Positions 28,355-40,871 of a stretch of 61,058 nt of DNA are shown in pieces. The DNA lies in NCBI GenBank assembly GCA_029279965.1, contig JAJUHJ010000002.1, positions 1-61,058 on the forward strand. The letters are read 5' to 3'. The position numbers were made by a program, and so were the translations under genes. The stretch is from Phyllobacteriaceae bacterium. Lineage in GTDB: Bacteria; Pseudomonadota; Alphaproteobacteria; Rhizobiales; Rhizobiaceae. The number at the start of each line of letters is the position of its first letter. Position 1 is the first letter of the stretch. The notes under the pieces were generated by a model. That model saw nothing but the letters and a program-made list of their open reading frames with translations, was not told where the DNA came from and did not search any database.

Positions 28355-28678
28355 ATGGCCACCGTCACTGTCGATACCAACAGTTTTCAAGCGGACGTGC
28401 TGCAGGCAAGCGAGCCTGTGGTTGTGGATTTTTGGGCGGAGTGGTGCGGCCCGTGCAAAATGATCGCGCCTGCGCTTGAAGAAATTTCCGCCGAGCTTGA
28501 CGGCAAGATAAAGGTCGCAAAGCTGAACATCGATGAGAATCCGGAAATCGCCGCTCAGTACGGCGTTCGCTCGATTCCCACGCTGATGATGTTCAAGAAC
28601 GGCGAAGTGGCTGATGTGAAGGTCGGTGCGGCGCCGAAGACGGCGCTTTCCGCCTGGATCGGTGGCGCTGTCGCCTGA
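28355..28678 (+). CDS. trxA: thioredoxin
   Basis: 107-residue classical thioredoxin. The redox motif is WAEWCGPCK (CGPC) near residue 33; the cis-proline region [14 protein letters not shown] follows. It reduces protein disulfides in the cytosol, including in the APS reductase catalytic cycle (cysH in this window). The ATG at 28355 has GAGGAGAGG six bases ahead; an in-frame ATG at 28319 would add 12 residues. Lies 73 bp after addA and is followed by a terminator-like hairpin. Confidence 0.97.
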   Translation: MATVTVDTNSFQADVLQASEPVVVDFWAEWCGPCKMIAPALEEISAELDGKIKVAKLNIDENPEIAAQYGVRSIPTLMMFKNGEVADVKVGAAPKTALSAWIGGAVA

Positions 28679-28692
28679 ACGGGCGGTTCGAT

Positions 28693-28769
28693 CGCATCGC
28701 ATTGGAATGCGTGATGCGCTGGATGCAGTGGAGGCCGGATTCGGCGGTTGGCCGGACCCGGCCTTTCTT
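28693..28769 (+). terminator. candidate terminator region after trxA
   Basis: Two stems follow the trxA stop. GCATCGCATT/AATGC-N2-GATGC (28693 to about 28716) has a 2-base bulge and a 2-base turn. AGGCCGG (28732-28738)/CCGGCCT (28758-28764) is followed by TTCTTA, which fits an intrinsic terminator with a short T tract. Confidence 0.5.
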
Positions 28770-28856
28770 ATGCGCCTCGCCTGTTCCGCGCTTTATTGAC
28801 AATGGCATGCTGGCAGCCGATGGGCTATGGTCGCGCCGGATCTGAACGGACGAGCA

Positions 28857-29633
28857 ATGTCACAACAACGCACCACGGCTTCGGGCGGAATGGAGACCGC
28901 CTTCGGTTTCAGGCAAGTCGGCGAGGGAGAGAAACAGGAACTCGTCAATGACGTGTTCCACCGCGTCGCCGAACGTTATGACCTCATGAACGATCTCATG
29001 TCGGCCGGGATGCACAGGTCCTGGAAGGGCGGCATGGTCGCATGGCTGGCACCGCCGAAACGTCCGGGCTTCAAGGTGCTGGATGTGGCAGGCGGTACCG
29101 GTGATGTGGCCTCCCGCATTGTTGAGGCGTCAAATGGCGGCGCACATGTGACCGTGCTCGATATCAACGGGTCGATGCTTGCCGTCGGCCGCGAACGGGC
29201 GCAAAAGCGCGGTATCTCCGATAACCTTGCCTTTGTGGAGGCCAATGCCGAGGAACTGCCCTTTCCCGCCTCTACCTTTGATGCCTATACGATCGCGTTC
29301 GGCATCCGCAATGTGCCGCGGATGGACAGGGCGCTCGCCGAAGCCTTTCGTGTGCTGAGGCCGGGTGGACGTTTTCTCTGTCTGGAATTTTCCGATGTCG
29401 ACATGCCCGTCCTCGACAAGGTCTACGAAGCGTGGTCCTTCAACGTCATCCCGCGCATAGGCAAAATGGTTGCCGGCGATGGCGAGCCCTATCGCTACCT
29501 GGTCGAATCAATCCGTAAATTTCCCAATCAGGACAACTTCGCGGCGATGATCCGCAAAGCAGGCTTTGACCGGGTCACCTGGCGCGATTATTCCGGCGGC
29601 ATTGCCGCGCTTCATTCCGGCTGGAAAATCTGA
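28857..29633 (+). CDS. ubiE: ubiquinone/menaquinone biosynthesis C-methyltransferase UbiE
   Basis: SAM-dependent methyltransferase acting on the benzoquinol ring in ubiquinone synthesis. About 258 residues from the ATG at 28857. The SAM-binding motif I is [13 protein letters not shown]; other family markers are [38 protein letters not shown] and [14 protein letters not shown]. Followed after 7 bp by ubiB, forming the typical ubiE-ubiB pair. Confidence 0.96.
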   Translation: MSQQRTTASGGMETAFGFRQVGEGEKQELVNDVFHRVAERYDLMNDLMSAGMHRSWKGGMVAWLAPPKRPGFKVLDVAGGTGDVASRIVEASNGGAHVTVLDINGSMLAVGRERAQKRGISDNLAFVEANAEELPFPASTFDAYTIAFGIRNVPRMDRALAEAFRVLRPGGRFLCLEFSDVDMPVLDKVYEAWSFNVIPRIGKMVAGDGEPYRYLVESIRKFPNQDNFAAMIRKAGFDRVTWRDYSGGIAALHSGWKI

Positions 29634-29640
29634 TCGGCCG

Positions 29641-31215
29641 ATGAGCACAGCAGGGGCATATCTCCGCCTTGTCCGCGCGGGCTGGATTCTGGTGCGCGAG
29701 GGTGTCGTCGCGGCTTTGCCGGGCGAGCATTTGAGCGGAATGCCGCGGCTTGGCTGGCGCGTGGCAAAGCTCCTCTCCCGCCGCCGCGCCGGCCGCCGCG
29801 ACAGGCCCGAGCGTTTGTCGATCGCCGTCGACCGCCTCGGCCCGTCCTATGTGAAGCTCGGTCAGTTCCTTGCCACGAGGCCGGATGTCGTCGGCAACGA
29901 GATGGCGTATGACCTTGCCACATTGCAGGATCGTCTGGAGACCTTTCCCGAGGCACAGGCGCGCGCGGCAATCGAGGAATCGCTGGGTGCGCCTGTTGAT
30001 GCTCTTTATCGAACCTTCGGCAAGCCTGTCGCGGCTGCTTCCATCGCGCAGGTCCATCGCGCCGAAACCGTGCGCGATGGTGAAATCGAAACGGTCGCGG
30101 TCAAGGTTATCCGGCCGGGGGTGCGTCGGCGCTTTCATAATGACCTGGAAAGTTTCTTTCTCGCCTCGCGCCTGCAAGAGCGGTTCATCGCTTCCGCTCG
30201 CAGGCTTCGGCCGGTTGAGGTAACCCAGACGCTCGCGCAGACGACCAGGATCGAGATGGATCTACGGCTGGAGGCCGCAGCCATCTCGGAGTTGCACGAG
30301 AACACGAAGGATGATCCGGGATTCCGCGTGCCGTGGGTGGACTGGCAGCGAACCGGCCGCGACGTGCTGACGCTGCAATGGATCGACGGCATAAAGATGT
30401 CCGACGTCGAAGGCTTGCGGGCCGCTGGTCATGATCTGGAGCAACTGGCCACCACGTTGATCCAGAGTTTCCTGCGGCACACGCTGCGCGACGGGTTCTT
30501 CCATGCTGATATGCATCCGGGCAATCTCTTCGTGGAGCCGGACGGCACCATCGTCGCGGTCGACTTTGGCATCATGGGCCGCATCGGCAAGAAGGAGCGC
30601 CGCTTCCTCGCCGAAATCCTCTATGGCTTCATCACGCGCGATTTCCGCCGTGTCGCGGAAGTGCATTTCGAGGCCGGCTATGTGCCCGCGCATCATGACG
30701 TTGCGGCTTTTGCGCAGGCCCTGCGCGCGATCGGGGAGCCGATTCACGGTCAGTCAGCCGAAACGATCTCGATGGCCCGCCTCCTGACGCTGCTTTTCGA
30801 AGTGACGGAACTTTTCGACATGCAGACACGGCCGGAGCTTCTCCTGCTTCAGAAAACAATGGTCGTCGTGGAGGGGGTCTCGCGTACGCTGGACCCGCAT
30901 TTCAACATGTGGAGGGCAGCCGAGCCGGTCGTCTCAAACTGGATCAAGGCAAATCTCGGCCCGCGCGGGCTGGTAGCAGACGCGGGCGATGGGCTGAACG
31001 CGCTGATCGCGCTCCTTCGGCAGGCACCAGAGCTTGCCGCGCGCACTGAGCGTTTGGCGCGGGAGATAGAAGCGACGGCGGATCGTGGCTTGCGCCTCGA
31101 CCTTGAAACGGTCCAAGCGATCGGACGCGCCGAGGCGCGGCATACGCGCTTGGGCCGGGTTGCTCTGTGGCTGATCGCGGCAACATTGCTTGCGATTCTT
31201 TGGCAGCACCTCTGA
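29641..31215 (+). CDS. ubiB: ubiquinone biosynthesis ATPase/kinase-like protein UbiB
   Basis: 524-residue member of the ABC1/ADCK/UbiB atypical kinase family required for ubiquinone biosynthesis, thought to use ATPase activity to handle lipid intermediates at the membrane. Characteristic features are LGPSYVKLGQFLATRPD, the alanine-rich loop AAASIAQVHRA, HADMHPGNLFV and VDFGIMGRIGKKER. A C-terminal hydrophobic helix (LWLIAATLLAILWQHL) anchors it to the inner membrane. Start ATG is 7 bp after ubiE. Confidence 0.95.
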   Translation: MSTAGAYLRLVRAGWILVREGVVAALPGEHLSGMPRLGWRVAKLLSRRRAGRRDRPERLSIAVDRLGPSYVKLGQFLATRPDVVGNEMAYDLATLQDRLETFPEAQARAAIEESLGAPVDALYRTFGKPVAAASIAQVHRAETVRDGEIETVAVKVIRPGVRRRFHNDLESFFLASRLQERFIASARRLRPVEVTQTLAQTTRIEMDLRLEAAAISELHENTKDDPGFRVPWVDWQRTGRDVLTLQWIDGIKMSDVEGLRAAGHDLEQLATTLIQSFLRHTLRDGFFHADMHPGNLFVEPDGTIVAVDFGIMGRIGKKERRFLAEILYGFITRDFRRVAEVHFEAGYVPAHHDVAAFAQALRAIGEPIHGQSAETISMARLLTLLFEVTELFDMQTRPELLLLQKTMVVVEGVSRTLDPHFNMWRAAEPVVSNWIKANLGPRGLVADAGDGLNALIALLRQAPELAARTERLAREIEATADRGLRLDLETVQAIGRAEARHTRLGRVALWLIAATLLAILWQHL

Positions 31216-31329
31216 TGCGGAAGCGGTAAGAGGCCCTGCCGCATCGCTGCCCCTGCTTTTCAAGGGCGGCGATTTCGTCCATACGGATGGGGAGCCCGCC
31301 CTGAAACCGGCGTGAGAAAGCAGAGCGCG

Positions 31330-32553
31330 ATGTCTCTTTCCGGAAAGCGTATCCTCCTCATCATCGGCGGCGGCATCGCGGCCTACAAGTGCCTCGACCT
31401 GATACGCCGCTTGCGCGAGCGCGGGGCGGCCGTCCGATGTGTGATGACACACGCATCGCAGCAGTTTGTCACGCCCCTTTCAGTGGGTGCGCTTTCCGCG
31501 GATCACGTCTTCACTGATCTTTTCGATCGGCAGGATGAGCATGATGTCGGCCATATACGCCTGTCGCGCGAGGCGGATCTCGTTGTCGTGGCGCCGGCAA
31601 CGGCCGATCTCATGGCAAAGCTCGCCAGCGGATTGGCCAATGACCTTGCTTCCACCGTACTTCTTGCCACGGACAAGCCGGTGCTGATGGCGCCGGCCAT
31701 GAATCCGCGGATGTGGGCGCATCCGGCGACCCGGCGCAATTGCGAAACCCTGAAAGGCGACGGCGTTCGCCTCATAGGTCCCAACAGCGGTGAGATGGCC
31801 GAAAGCGGCGAGACCGGCGAAGGGCGCATGGCAGAGCCGCTGGAGATTGCCTCGGCTATTGAAGCCATGTGCGCAGATGCACATCGGCCGCTCGTGGGGA
31901 AAAAGATTATTGTCACTTCCGGCCCCACTCACGAACCAATCGACCCGGTGCGTTACATCGCCAACCGCTCCTCTGGCAGGCAGGGACATGCAATTGCTGC
32001 CGCCTTGGCGGCGGCAGGTGCGGATGTGCATCTTGTCTCGGGTCCTGTCTCGATCCCCGACCCGTGGGGTGTGACCACCATCCATGTGGAAAGCGCGCGC
32101 CAGATGCGCGATGCGGTCGAAGGCCTTCTGCCGGCGGATGCAGGCATCTTCGTTGCCGCCGTGGCTGATTGGCGGCCGCAATCCGAAACGGGCGAAAAGA
32201 TCAAGAAGAGCGGTGCGGCCTCACCAGCTTTGAAGCTGGTTGAAAATCCCGACATTCTGGCCGCCATCGCCCATCATGAGATGCGTCCACGGCTTGTTAT
32301 CGGCTTCGCCGCGGAAACACAGAACGTTCAGGAGAATGCGCGCGCCAAGCTCACCAGGAAAGGTGCCGACATCATCGTGGCCAATGATGTCTCCCATGAC
32401 AGCGGGGTCGGCCCGTCCGGGGTGATGGGCGGCAGCTCAAACAAGGTCCATATCGTCAGCCGCGAAGGCGTGGAGGACTGGCCAGAAATGAGCAAGGACG
32501 AGGTCGCACAGCGCCTGGCGGAAGTGGTGGCGGAAAAGCTTCTCGACGTCTGA
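31330..32553 (+). CDS. coaBC: bifunctional phosphopantothenoylcysteine decarboxylase/phosphopantothenate-cysteine ligase
   Basis: Catalyses two consecutive steps of coenzyme A synthesis: ligation of cysteine to 4'-phosphopantothenate and decarboxylation to 4'-phosphopantetheine. About 407 residues. The N-terminal flavoprotein CoaC domain shows GGGIAAYK, the segment HDVGHIRL, and MAPAMNPRMW; the C-terminal CoaB domain shows SGPTHEPIDPVRYIANRSSG and the later IVANDVS. ATG at 31330 is preferred over GTG at 31312. It is 115 bp downstream of ubiB and convergent with gyrB. Confidence 0.96.
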   Translation: MSLSGKRILLIIGGGIAAYKCLDLIRRLRERGAAVRCVMTHASQQFVTPLSVGALSADHVFTDLFDRQDEHDVGHIRLSREADLVVVAPATADLMAKLASGLANDLASTVLLATDKPVLMAPAMNPRMWAHPATRRNCETLKGDGVRLIGPNSGEMAESGETGEGRMAEPLEIASAIEAMCADAHRPLVGKKIIVTSGPTHEPIDPVRYIANRSSGRQGHAIAAALAAAGADVHLVSGPVSIPDPWGVTTIHVESARQMRDAVEGLLPADAGIFVAAVADWRPQSETGEKIKKSGAASPALKLVENPDILAAIAHHEMRPRLVIGFAAETQNVQENARAKLTRKGADIIVANDVSHDSGVGPSGVMGGSSNKVHIVSREGVEDWPEMSKDEVAQRLAEVVAEKLLDV

Positions 32554-32565
32554 ACGCGGGATGGT

Positions 32566-32581
32566 TGGGCGCAGGCGCCCA
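32566..32581. terminator. palindromic stem after coaBC, possible terminator
   Basis: TGGGCGC-AG-GCGCCCA is a perfect 7+7 inverted repeat with a 2-base centre, 13 bp after the coaBC stop, in the 160-bp convergent gap with gyrB. No T tract follows on either strand, so it may be a stem contributing to factor-dependent termination. Confidence 0.35.
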
Positions 32582-32713
32582 GCGCCATACCCACTACATC
32601 CACTCCACGCTTACAGCGCCGTGCTTCCGAAACCGATCCCTTATCGGGCCGATGGGATGGCGGCATGCGCTCTTCTGGACGTATTGTTGCAGGCGTTACA
32701 CTGCTACGGGCTG

Positions 32714-35224
<2,511 letters not shown>

Positions 35225-35376
35225 CTACTGGTTAAGATATAGGCGTTCCAACGACTTTTTCCAAGTTTCGACGGCTGAGTCCGCGGTGAATGCGTGCCTC
35301 TTTTCCAGTGCCCTTTGCCTTCGGCCGCAAAGGTGATTATGAAACGCCCGAAAGGCAACCGGAAACCGAGGCGGTC

Positions 35377-36348
35377 ATGGCCATAATCAGCGAAAAACCC
35401 AAGCTCGTCACCGTGTTCGGCGGCTCCGGCTTCGTTGGCCGCCATGTGGTGCATGCGCTGGCGCGGCGAGGATACCGCGTGCGCGTTGCATGCCGCAACC
35501 CGCATACGGCGGTTCATGTGCTCCCTCTCGGAAATATGGGCCAGGTGCACGCAGTGCAGGCGAACCTGCGTTATCGCTGGTCTGTAGACCGGGCGGTCGA
35601 AGGCGCCGATCATGTCATCAACCTCGTTGGGATCCTGCACGAATCCGGCCGTCAGACCTTCGGGGCGGTGCAGAGCGACGGTGCCCGCGCCGTGGCAGAG
35701 GCGGCGCGCGCGGCGGGTGCTGGCCTTACGCAGGGTTCGGCGATCGGTGCCGATCATGATTCGCCATCCGCCTATGGACGCACGAAAGCCGAGGGCGAGC
35801 AGGCTGCGCTTGAAGCGGTGAAAAAGGCGATCATCATCCGCCCGTCAATCGTGTTCGGTCCGGAAGACAGTTTCTTCAACCGCTTTGCCAATATGGCACG
35901 GTTCACACCCGCGTTGCCACTCATCGGGGGCGGCCACACCAGGTTGCAGCCCGTCTATGTCGGGGACGTGGCCGAAGTCCATGCCCGCGCGGTCGACGGG
36001 ACGCTGAAGGCGGGGGCGACCTACGAGCTTGGCGGGCCGCAGGAGATGACGTTCCGCCAGTGCATGGAAGAGATGTTGGAGATCATCGACCGCAAGCGCG
36101 CGCTCGTTTCCATTCCGTGGCCGCTGGCCCGCCTGAAAGCGAGCATCCTTGGCCTGCTGCCGAATCCGCTGCTTACCTCGGATCAGGTGCGGCAACTCGA
36201 ACGTGACAACGTCGTTTCCGAGGATGCCTTGAAGCGTGGCCATACCCTGGACGGCCTCGGCATCGCCGGCCGCTCCATCCATGCCATCCTTCCCACCTAT
36301 CTGTGGACCTATCGGCCGACGGGGCAGTTCACACAGCCGCAAATGTGA
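35377..36348 (+). CDS. complex I NDUFA9-like NAD(P)-binding epimerase-family protein
   Basis: 323-residue extended short-chain dehydrogenase-like protein related to the NDUFA9 accessory subunit of mitochondrial complex I, common in alphaproteobacteria. Rossmann motif VFGGSGFVGRHVV lies near the N-terminus; the segment SAYGRTKAEGEQA gives a Y-x3-K pair. The ATG at 35377 begins MAIISEKPK; the longer reading adds residues unlike the family. Physiological role in bacteria is not settled (NADH dehydrogenase association or lipid/quinone metabolism). Confidence 0.85.
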   Translation: MAIISEKPKLVTVFGGSGFVGRHVVHALARRGYRVRVACRNPHTAVHVLPLGNMGQVHAVQANLRYRWSVDRAVEGADHVINLVGILHESGRQTFGAVQSDGARAVAEAARAAGAGLTQGSAIGADHDSPSAYGRTKAEGEQAALEAVKKAIIIRPSIVFGPEDSFFNRFANMARFTPALPLIGGGHTRLQPVYVGDVAEVHARAVDGTLKAGATYELGGPQEMTFRQCMEEMLEIIDRKRALVSIPWPLARLKASILGLLPNPLLTSDQVRQLERDNVVSEDALKRGHTLDGLGIAGRSIHAILPTYLWTYRPTGQFTQPQM

Positions 36349-36360
36349 GGTGAACACGGC

Positions 36361-37128
36361 GTGGATGTGCCGGTAACTCTGTTGCCGGGCGGGCTTGATG
36401 CCGCCGCGGCCGTCATTCTCGTCATCGCCAGTTTTTTTACCTCCGCGCTGACTGCCGTTTTCGGCCTTGGCGGCGGGGTGGCCATGCTTGTTCTGCTCGG
36501 GGTTTTCGTTCCCGTGGCCGCGCTCATCCCGGTGCATGGCGCTGTGCAGCTAGGCTCCAATGTCGGGCGGGCATGGCATCGGCGAACGCACATCGTTCAT
36601 GGCATAGCCACCCCCTTTATTGCCGGCAGTATCGTGGGCTCCGCTGCCGGTGCGTTTCTCGTGGTCAGCCTTCCCGATTCCGTGCTGAAGCTCGTGCTCG
36701 GGCTTTTCGTGATCGCCGTCACCTGGACCAGGATCCCCGGTGCAGGAAGGCTCAGTCATGCAGGGCTGGCGGCGGGCAGCGCCATACTGGCGTTGTCGGG
36801 CATGTTTTTGGGCGCAACGGGACCGCTGCTTTCAGCATTTCTTGCGAAACTCATTCCGCACGACCGCAAGGCGCTGATTGCCACCCATGCGGCGGGTATG
36901 ACCGTTCAGCATTCGCTGAAGATCGTCGCATTCGGCATCGCCGGTTTTGCTTTTGCGCAATGGCTGCCGCTCGTGTTCGCCATGATAGCGTCGGGTTACG
37001 CGGGTACCGTCTACGGTTCGCGGATCCTCGACAAGCTGCCGGAAGAGCACTTTCGGCGCTGGTTCAGGGTCGGGCTGACATTGCTTGCGCTTGATCTTGT
37101 TCGGCGGGGGCTTATGGGGCTCTTCTGA
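36361..37128 (+). CDS. TauE/SafE-family membrane permease
   Basis: 255-residue integral membrane protein of the TauE/SafE (sulfite exporter-like) family, with about seven to eight hydrophobic helices and the recurring glycine-rich segment FGLGGGVAMLVLL near residue 36 and LGATGPLLSAF in the second half. Such proteins export small anions including sulfite or organosulfonates, but the substrate cannot be assigned here. GTG start with GAGGTGAA about 10 bases upstream. Stop is 3 bp from the convergent uppP stop. Confidence 0.82.
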   Translation: MDVPVTLLPGGLDAAAAVILVIASFFTSALTAVFGLGGGVAMLVLLGVFVPVAALIPVHGAVQLGSNVGRAWHRRTHIVHGIATPFIAGSIVGSAAGAFLVVSLPDSVLKLVLGLFVIAVTWTRIPGAGRLSHAGLAAGSAILALSGMFLGATGPLLSAFLAKLIPHDRKALIATHAAGMTVQHSLKIVAFGIAGFAFAQWLPLVFAMIASGYAGTVYGSRILDKLPEEHFRRWFRVGLTLLALDLVRRGLMGLF

Positions 37129-37131
37129 ACT

Positions 37132-37938
37132 TCATCCAAAAATGAACAATGCGGCAAGTCCGAGTGTGCCGACCAGAATCCGCCACCAACCGAACAGCCC
37201 GTATCCTCGCCGCGAGACATAGGCGAGCAGCGTACGCACCACCACGAGCGCCGCGAGGAACGCGGCGATGAAGCCAACGCCAATGATCTTGATGTCCGCC
37301 GCCGTCAGCAGATCGTGGTTCCTGTAGAGATCATAAGCGAAGGCGCCGGTCATGGTCGGCATGGCGAGAAAGAACGAGAACTCGGCTGCCGCGCGTTTTT
37401 CAGCGCCGAGCAGGAGGGCGCCGACGATGGTTGCACCCGATCGCGACGTTCCGGGAATCATGGAAAGGCACTGGAACAGGCCTATCTGGAAATACATCGA
37501 AAGGGGAAAGCGGGTGATGTCGTCGTAGCGCGGCTTCGTGACCCAGCGGTCCACCCACAGGAGCACGAACCCGCCAAGCACCAGCATGACGCAGATCAAC
37601 ACCGGCGTTTCGAAGAAGACCGTCTTGATGATGTTGTAGGCGAGCACGCCCACCACGACCGCGGGCAGAAAGGCGATGAGGATGCCGAGCACGAAGCGAC
37701 GGGTTGCCGGATCGTGAGGCAGGTCGATGAGCATCTGCCACAGCCGGGCCGCATAGATGCTTAGAATTGCCAGAATGGCGCCAAGCTGTATGAGGATCTC
37801 GAATGCCTTGCCCGCCGATTCGAAGCCGAGAAAATGCCCCGCCAGCAGGATATGCCCGGTGGAGGATACCGGGATGAACTCCGTCAGTCCTTCAAGGATG
37901 CCAAGGAGCAGCGCTTCCACGATCGTCTGTTCCGGCAC
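37132..37938 (-). CDS. uppP: undecaprenyl-diphosphatase (BacA/UppP)
   Basis: Integral membrane phosphatase that dephosphorylates undecaprenyl pyrophosphate to recycle the lipid carrier of peptidoglycan and other envelope glycans. 268 residues with about eight hydrophobic segments. The catalytic motifs are [14 protein letters not shown] near residue 15 and [15 protein letters not shown] near residue 165. GTG start with GAGGGA upstream. Convergent with the TauE/SafE gene. Confidence 0.95.
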   Translation of the reverse strand: MPEQTIVEALLLGILEGLTEFIPVSSTGHILLAGHFLGFESAGKAFEILIQLGAILAILSIYAARLWQMLIDLPHDPATRRFVLGILIAFLPAVVVGVLAYNIIKTVFFETPVLICVMLVLGGFVLLWVDRWVTKPRYDDITRFPLSMYFQIGLFQCLSMIPGTSRSGATIVGALLLGAEKRAAAEFSFFLAMPTMTGAFAYDLYRNHDLLTAADIKIIGVGFIAAFLAALVVVRTLLAYVSRRGYGLFGWWRILVGTLGLAALFIFG

Positions 37939-38090
37939 GCTGTCCCTCGATCGGCTTGCTTGTCAGAGTTCTTATCTCACCCTATAGCTCGGGCTGAGAG
38001 TTTCAGAATCAGGTTATTCGAGGATTATCGTCCCGGTCCTGAAATGGCCAGAGCGTTCATCGACAGGAAACCGCTTTCAGGTAGGCCGAC

Positions 38091-38780
38091 ATGCTGACGC
38101 TGTTTCATCATCCTTTCTACGCCTCTTGCCGCATGGTGCGCCTGGCATTGGGCGAATATGGCGAAGAGACCGCGCTGATCGAGGAATATCCCTGGTCGCG
38201 GCGCAAGGAATTCCTCGCGCTGAATCCGGCCGGCACGATCCCCGTGCTGCTGGCGGAGGGCGACCATCCCATTATCGGCGGAACGGTTATCGCCGAATAT
38301 CTGGACGAAACGCGCGGCGCATTCCAGCGCACGAAGCGCCTGATGGCTGAAAATTCCATCGAGCGCGCGGAAATCCGCCGCCTGGTGGACTGGTATCTGG
38401 TCAAGATGGAAGGCGATGTGACCAGGCACTTGGCGCGCGAACGGGCATTGAAGCCGTTGATGGGCGGAAACGGCGGAAGCGCGCCGGATTCTGGCGCCAT
38501 CCGGGCAGCGCGCGCCAATGTGCGTCAGCATCTCAAATACACGAACTGGCTGGCCTCCACCCGCGACTGGCTGGCCGGCCAGCGTCTTTCCTACGCGGAT
38601 CTGGCGGCTGCGGCGGGCATTTCCATCCTCGATTATCTCGGAGAGGTCGATTGGCGCGATTATGAGGCGGCGCGTGATTGGTACAGCCGCATGAAGTCGC
38701 GCCCGTCCTTCCGCCCTCTCCTCAGCGACCGTGTGCGCGGCGTCCCGCCGGCGTCGCATTACGCGGATCTGGATTTCTGA
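38091..38780 (+). CDS. glutathione S-transferase family protein
   Basis: 229-residue protein with an N-terminal thioredoxin-like GST domain ([19 protein letters not shown], then [11 protein letters not shown] with the cis-Pro and the acidic [11 protein letters not shown] that binds glutathione) and an all-helical C-terminal domain. The substrate is unknown. Its TGA overlaps the queG start (TGATG), as part of a tight gst-queG-SDR chain, so translation is coupled though no common pathway is evident. Confidence 0.88.
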   Translation: MLTLFHHPFYASCRMVRLALGEYGEETALIEEYPWSRRKEFLALNPAGTIPVLLAEGDHPIIGGTVIAEYLDETRGAFQRTKRLMAENSIERAEIRRLVDWYLVKMEGDVTRHLARERALKPLMGGNGGSAPDSGAIRAARANVRQHLKYTNWLASTRDWLAGQRLSYADLAAAAGISILDYLGEVDWRDYEAARDWYSRMKSRPSFRPLLSDRVRGVPPASHYADLDF

Positions 38781-39937
38781 TGCATGCCGTGCGGGCCGAA
38801 CCGAAAAGGCTGCGTGCACTGGTCGATGAGGAAGCGCGCGCGGCAGGTTTCGAGGTGGTGGCGGTAACGGACCCCGAAGCCACACCTGCTGCGCCTGCCC
38901 GCCTTGCTCACTTTCTGGAGGAAGGCCGCCACGGCGAGATGGCGTGGATGGAGGAGACGGCGATGCGTCGCGCACATCCGCGCGCGCTTTGGCCGGAGGT
39001 TCGATCCATCATCATGCTCGGCATGAATTACGGACCGGACGAAGATCCGTTGCCCCTCCTGGCGCGCAAGGACAGAGCCGCGATTTCGGTCTACGCCCGC
39101 AATCGGGATTATCACGACGTCATCAAGGGCCGGCTGAAGCAGATTGCGGGAAAGTTTGCCGCACGCTCAGGCGCGGACGTCAAGGTCTTCGTCGACACTG
39201 CCCCGGTGATGGAAAAGCCGCTGGCTGCGGCCGCCGGTCTCGGCTGGCAGGGAAAGCACACCAATCTCGTCAGCCGCGAGCTTGGGTCGTGGCTTTTCCT
39301 CGGCTCGATCTTTACCACCGCCGATCTTGAGCCCGACCGCCCGGAAACGGACCATTGCGGCTCTTGCCGTGCATGCCTGGACATCTGTCCCACGGATGCG
39401 TTTCCCGCACCCTATCAACTCGACGCGCGACGCTGCATCTCCTATCTGACGATCGAGCACAAAGGCCCGATCCCGCACGATCTTCGTGAAAAGATGGGCA
39501 ACCGCATCTACGGATGTGACGATTGCCTGGCGGTCTGCCCCTGGAACAAGTTCGCGCAGGAAGCCTCGGAGGCAAAGCTGAAGGCGCGCGAGGCGTTGAA
39601 GGCGCCGCGGATCGCCGACCTCCTCGGTCTCGACGATGCAGCCTTCCGCTCCTTCTTCTCCGCTTCGCCCGTCAAGCGCATCGGCCGCGATTGCTTCATC
39701 CGCAACGTACTGATCGCGGCCGGGAATTCGGGTAGGGAAAGTCTGGCGCCAGCCTGTGAGCGGCTTGCCAGCGATGCATCGCCGCTGGTGCGCGGCGCTG
39801 CCGTCTGGTCCCTTTCACGGTTGCTGGGCGGCAGAGCTTTCGCAGCGTTGGCACAACGCCTGCGACCTGCAGAGAATGACCGCGAGGTGCTGGAGGAGTG
39901 GGACCACGCCCTGGCCCGGGCTGGCGTACCCGCCTGA
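38780..39937 (+). CDS. queG: epoxyqueuosine reductase
   Basis: Cobalamin-dependent iron-sulfur enzyme that reduces epoxyqueuosine to queuosine, the last step of tRNA wobble-base queuosine formation. 385 residues. Two 4Fe-4S cysteine clusters are visible, [12 protein letters not shown] and [13 protein letters not shown], with the preceding [21 protein letters not shown] segment, and a C-terminal HEAT-like helical region ([16 protein letters not shown]). Start ATG overlaps the GST stop. Its own stop overlaps the following SDR start. Confidence 0.95.
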   Translation: MHAVRAEPKRLRALVDEEARAAGFEVVAVTDPEATPAAPARLAHFLEEGRHGEMAWMEETAMRRAHPRALWPEVRSIIMLGMNYGPDEDPLPLLARKDRAAISVYARNRDYHDVIKGRLKQIAGKFAARSGADVKVFVDTAPVMEKPLAAAAGLGWQGKHTNLVSRELGSWLFLGSIFTTADLEPDRPETDHCGSCRACLDICPTDAFPAPYQLDARRCISYLTIEHKGPIPHDLREKMGNRIYGCDDCLAVCPWNKFAQEASEAKLKAREALKAPRIADLLGLDDAAFRSFFSASPVKRIGRDCFIRNVLIAAGNSGRESLAPACERLASDASPLVRGAAVWSLSRLLGGRAFAALAQRLRPAENDREVLEEWDHALARAGVPA

Positions 39938-40836
39938 TGGTGCGCCGCGTTTTCATTTTTGGCGCGGGCTATTCGGGGCGGGCCATTGCTCGCGAACTTG
40001 CGCCTGTGGCCGACTCCATAGCGGGCACGACCCGTAACACCGCGACCGCACCAACGCTTTCTGGAAATGGTATCATACCACTCCTTTACGAGGGCCGGGG
40101 CTTTAGTCCCGAACTGCGCTCGATGCTCCGCGCAACGACGCATCTCCTCACCACCATCGCTCCGAATGAGAGCGGCGATCCGGTGTTGGCCGATCTCGTT
40201 GCCGCCGGCAGGACGGCCATGCCGGCGCTGCAATGGATTGGCTATCTCTCCACGGTTGGCGTCTATGGCGATCATGATTGTGGCTGGGTGGATGAGGAAA
40301 GCGAGTGCCGGCCCAGCTCTGCCCGCTCGCGCGGCCGTCTTGAAGCGGAGAGCGCCTGGCGGGCCTTCGGGCGCGGAGCAAACGTTCCGGTGGCGATCCT
40401 GCGGCTTCCGGGGATTTACGGGCCGGGCCGCAATGCGTTTGTGAATCTTGCCGCCGGCAGAGCCAGGCGAATCGTCAAGCCGGGGCAGGTCTTCAATCGC
40501 ATCCATCTGGATGACATCGCCGGTGCCACGGCACATCTGATGCGGACTGGCGCCGACGGCGTGTTCAATGTGGCCGATGACGAACCGTCGCCACCGCAGG
40601 ACGTGGTGGCTTACGCGGCCGCGTTGATGGGCATCGAGCCGCCGCCCGAGATTCCTTTTGCGGAAGCCGATCTCAGTCCGATGGGCCGCTCCTTCTATTG
40701 CGAGTGCAAGCGGGTGTCGAACGCCAAGCTGAAGGCATCCGGCTATGCCCTGCGCCACGTCAACTACCGGCAGGCGCTCACCGCAATGTGGTCTTTGAAG
40801 AGCTGGGAAAGCGAGCACGCCGCAAATATGCTATGA
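39937..40836 (+). CDS. SDR/NAD(P)-dependent epimerase-family protein (YeeZ-like)
   Basis: 299-residue extended SDR-type protein. N-terminal Rossmann motif FIFGAGYSGRAIA (GxGxxG variant), a middle segment WIGYLSTVGVYGDHDCGWVDE that contains the STVGVYG seen in this subgroup, and a C-terminal region with FNVADDEPSPP. Related to E. coli YeeZ-like proteins of unknown substrate. ATG overlaps the queG stop (TGATG). The family usually travels with queG in Rhizobiales, but a functional link is not established. Confidence 0.8.
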   Translation: MVRRVFIFGAGYSGRAIARELAPVADSIAGTTRNTATAPTLSGNGIIPLLYEGRGFSPELRSMLRATTHLLTTIAPNESGDPVLADLVAAGRTAMPALQWIGYLSTVGVYGDHDCGWVDEESECRPSSARSRGRLEAESAWRAFGRGANVPVAILRLPGIYGPGRNAFVNLAAGRARRIVKPGQVFNRIHLDDIAGATAHLMRTGADGVFNVADDEPSPPQDVVAYAAALMGIEPPPEIPFAEADLSPMGRSFYCECKRVSNAKLKASGYALRHVNYRQALTAMWSLKSWESEHAANML

Positions 40837-40871
40837 TTCGCTGCGATCCTGATCTCCATTTGGAGGGATTG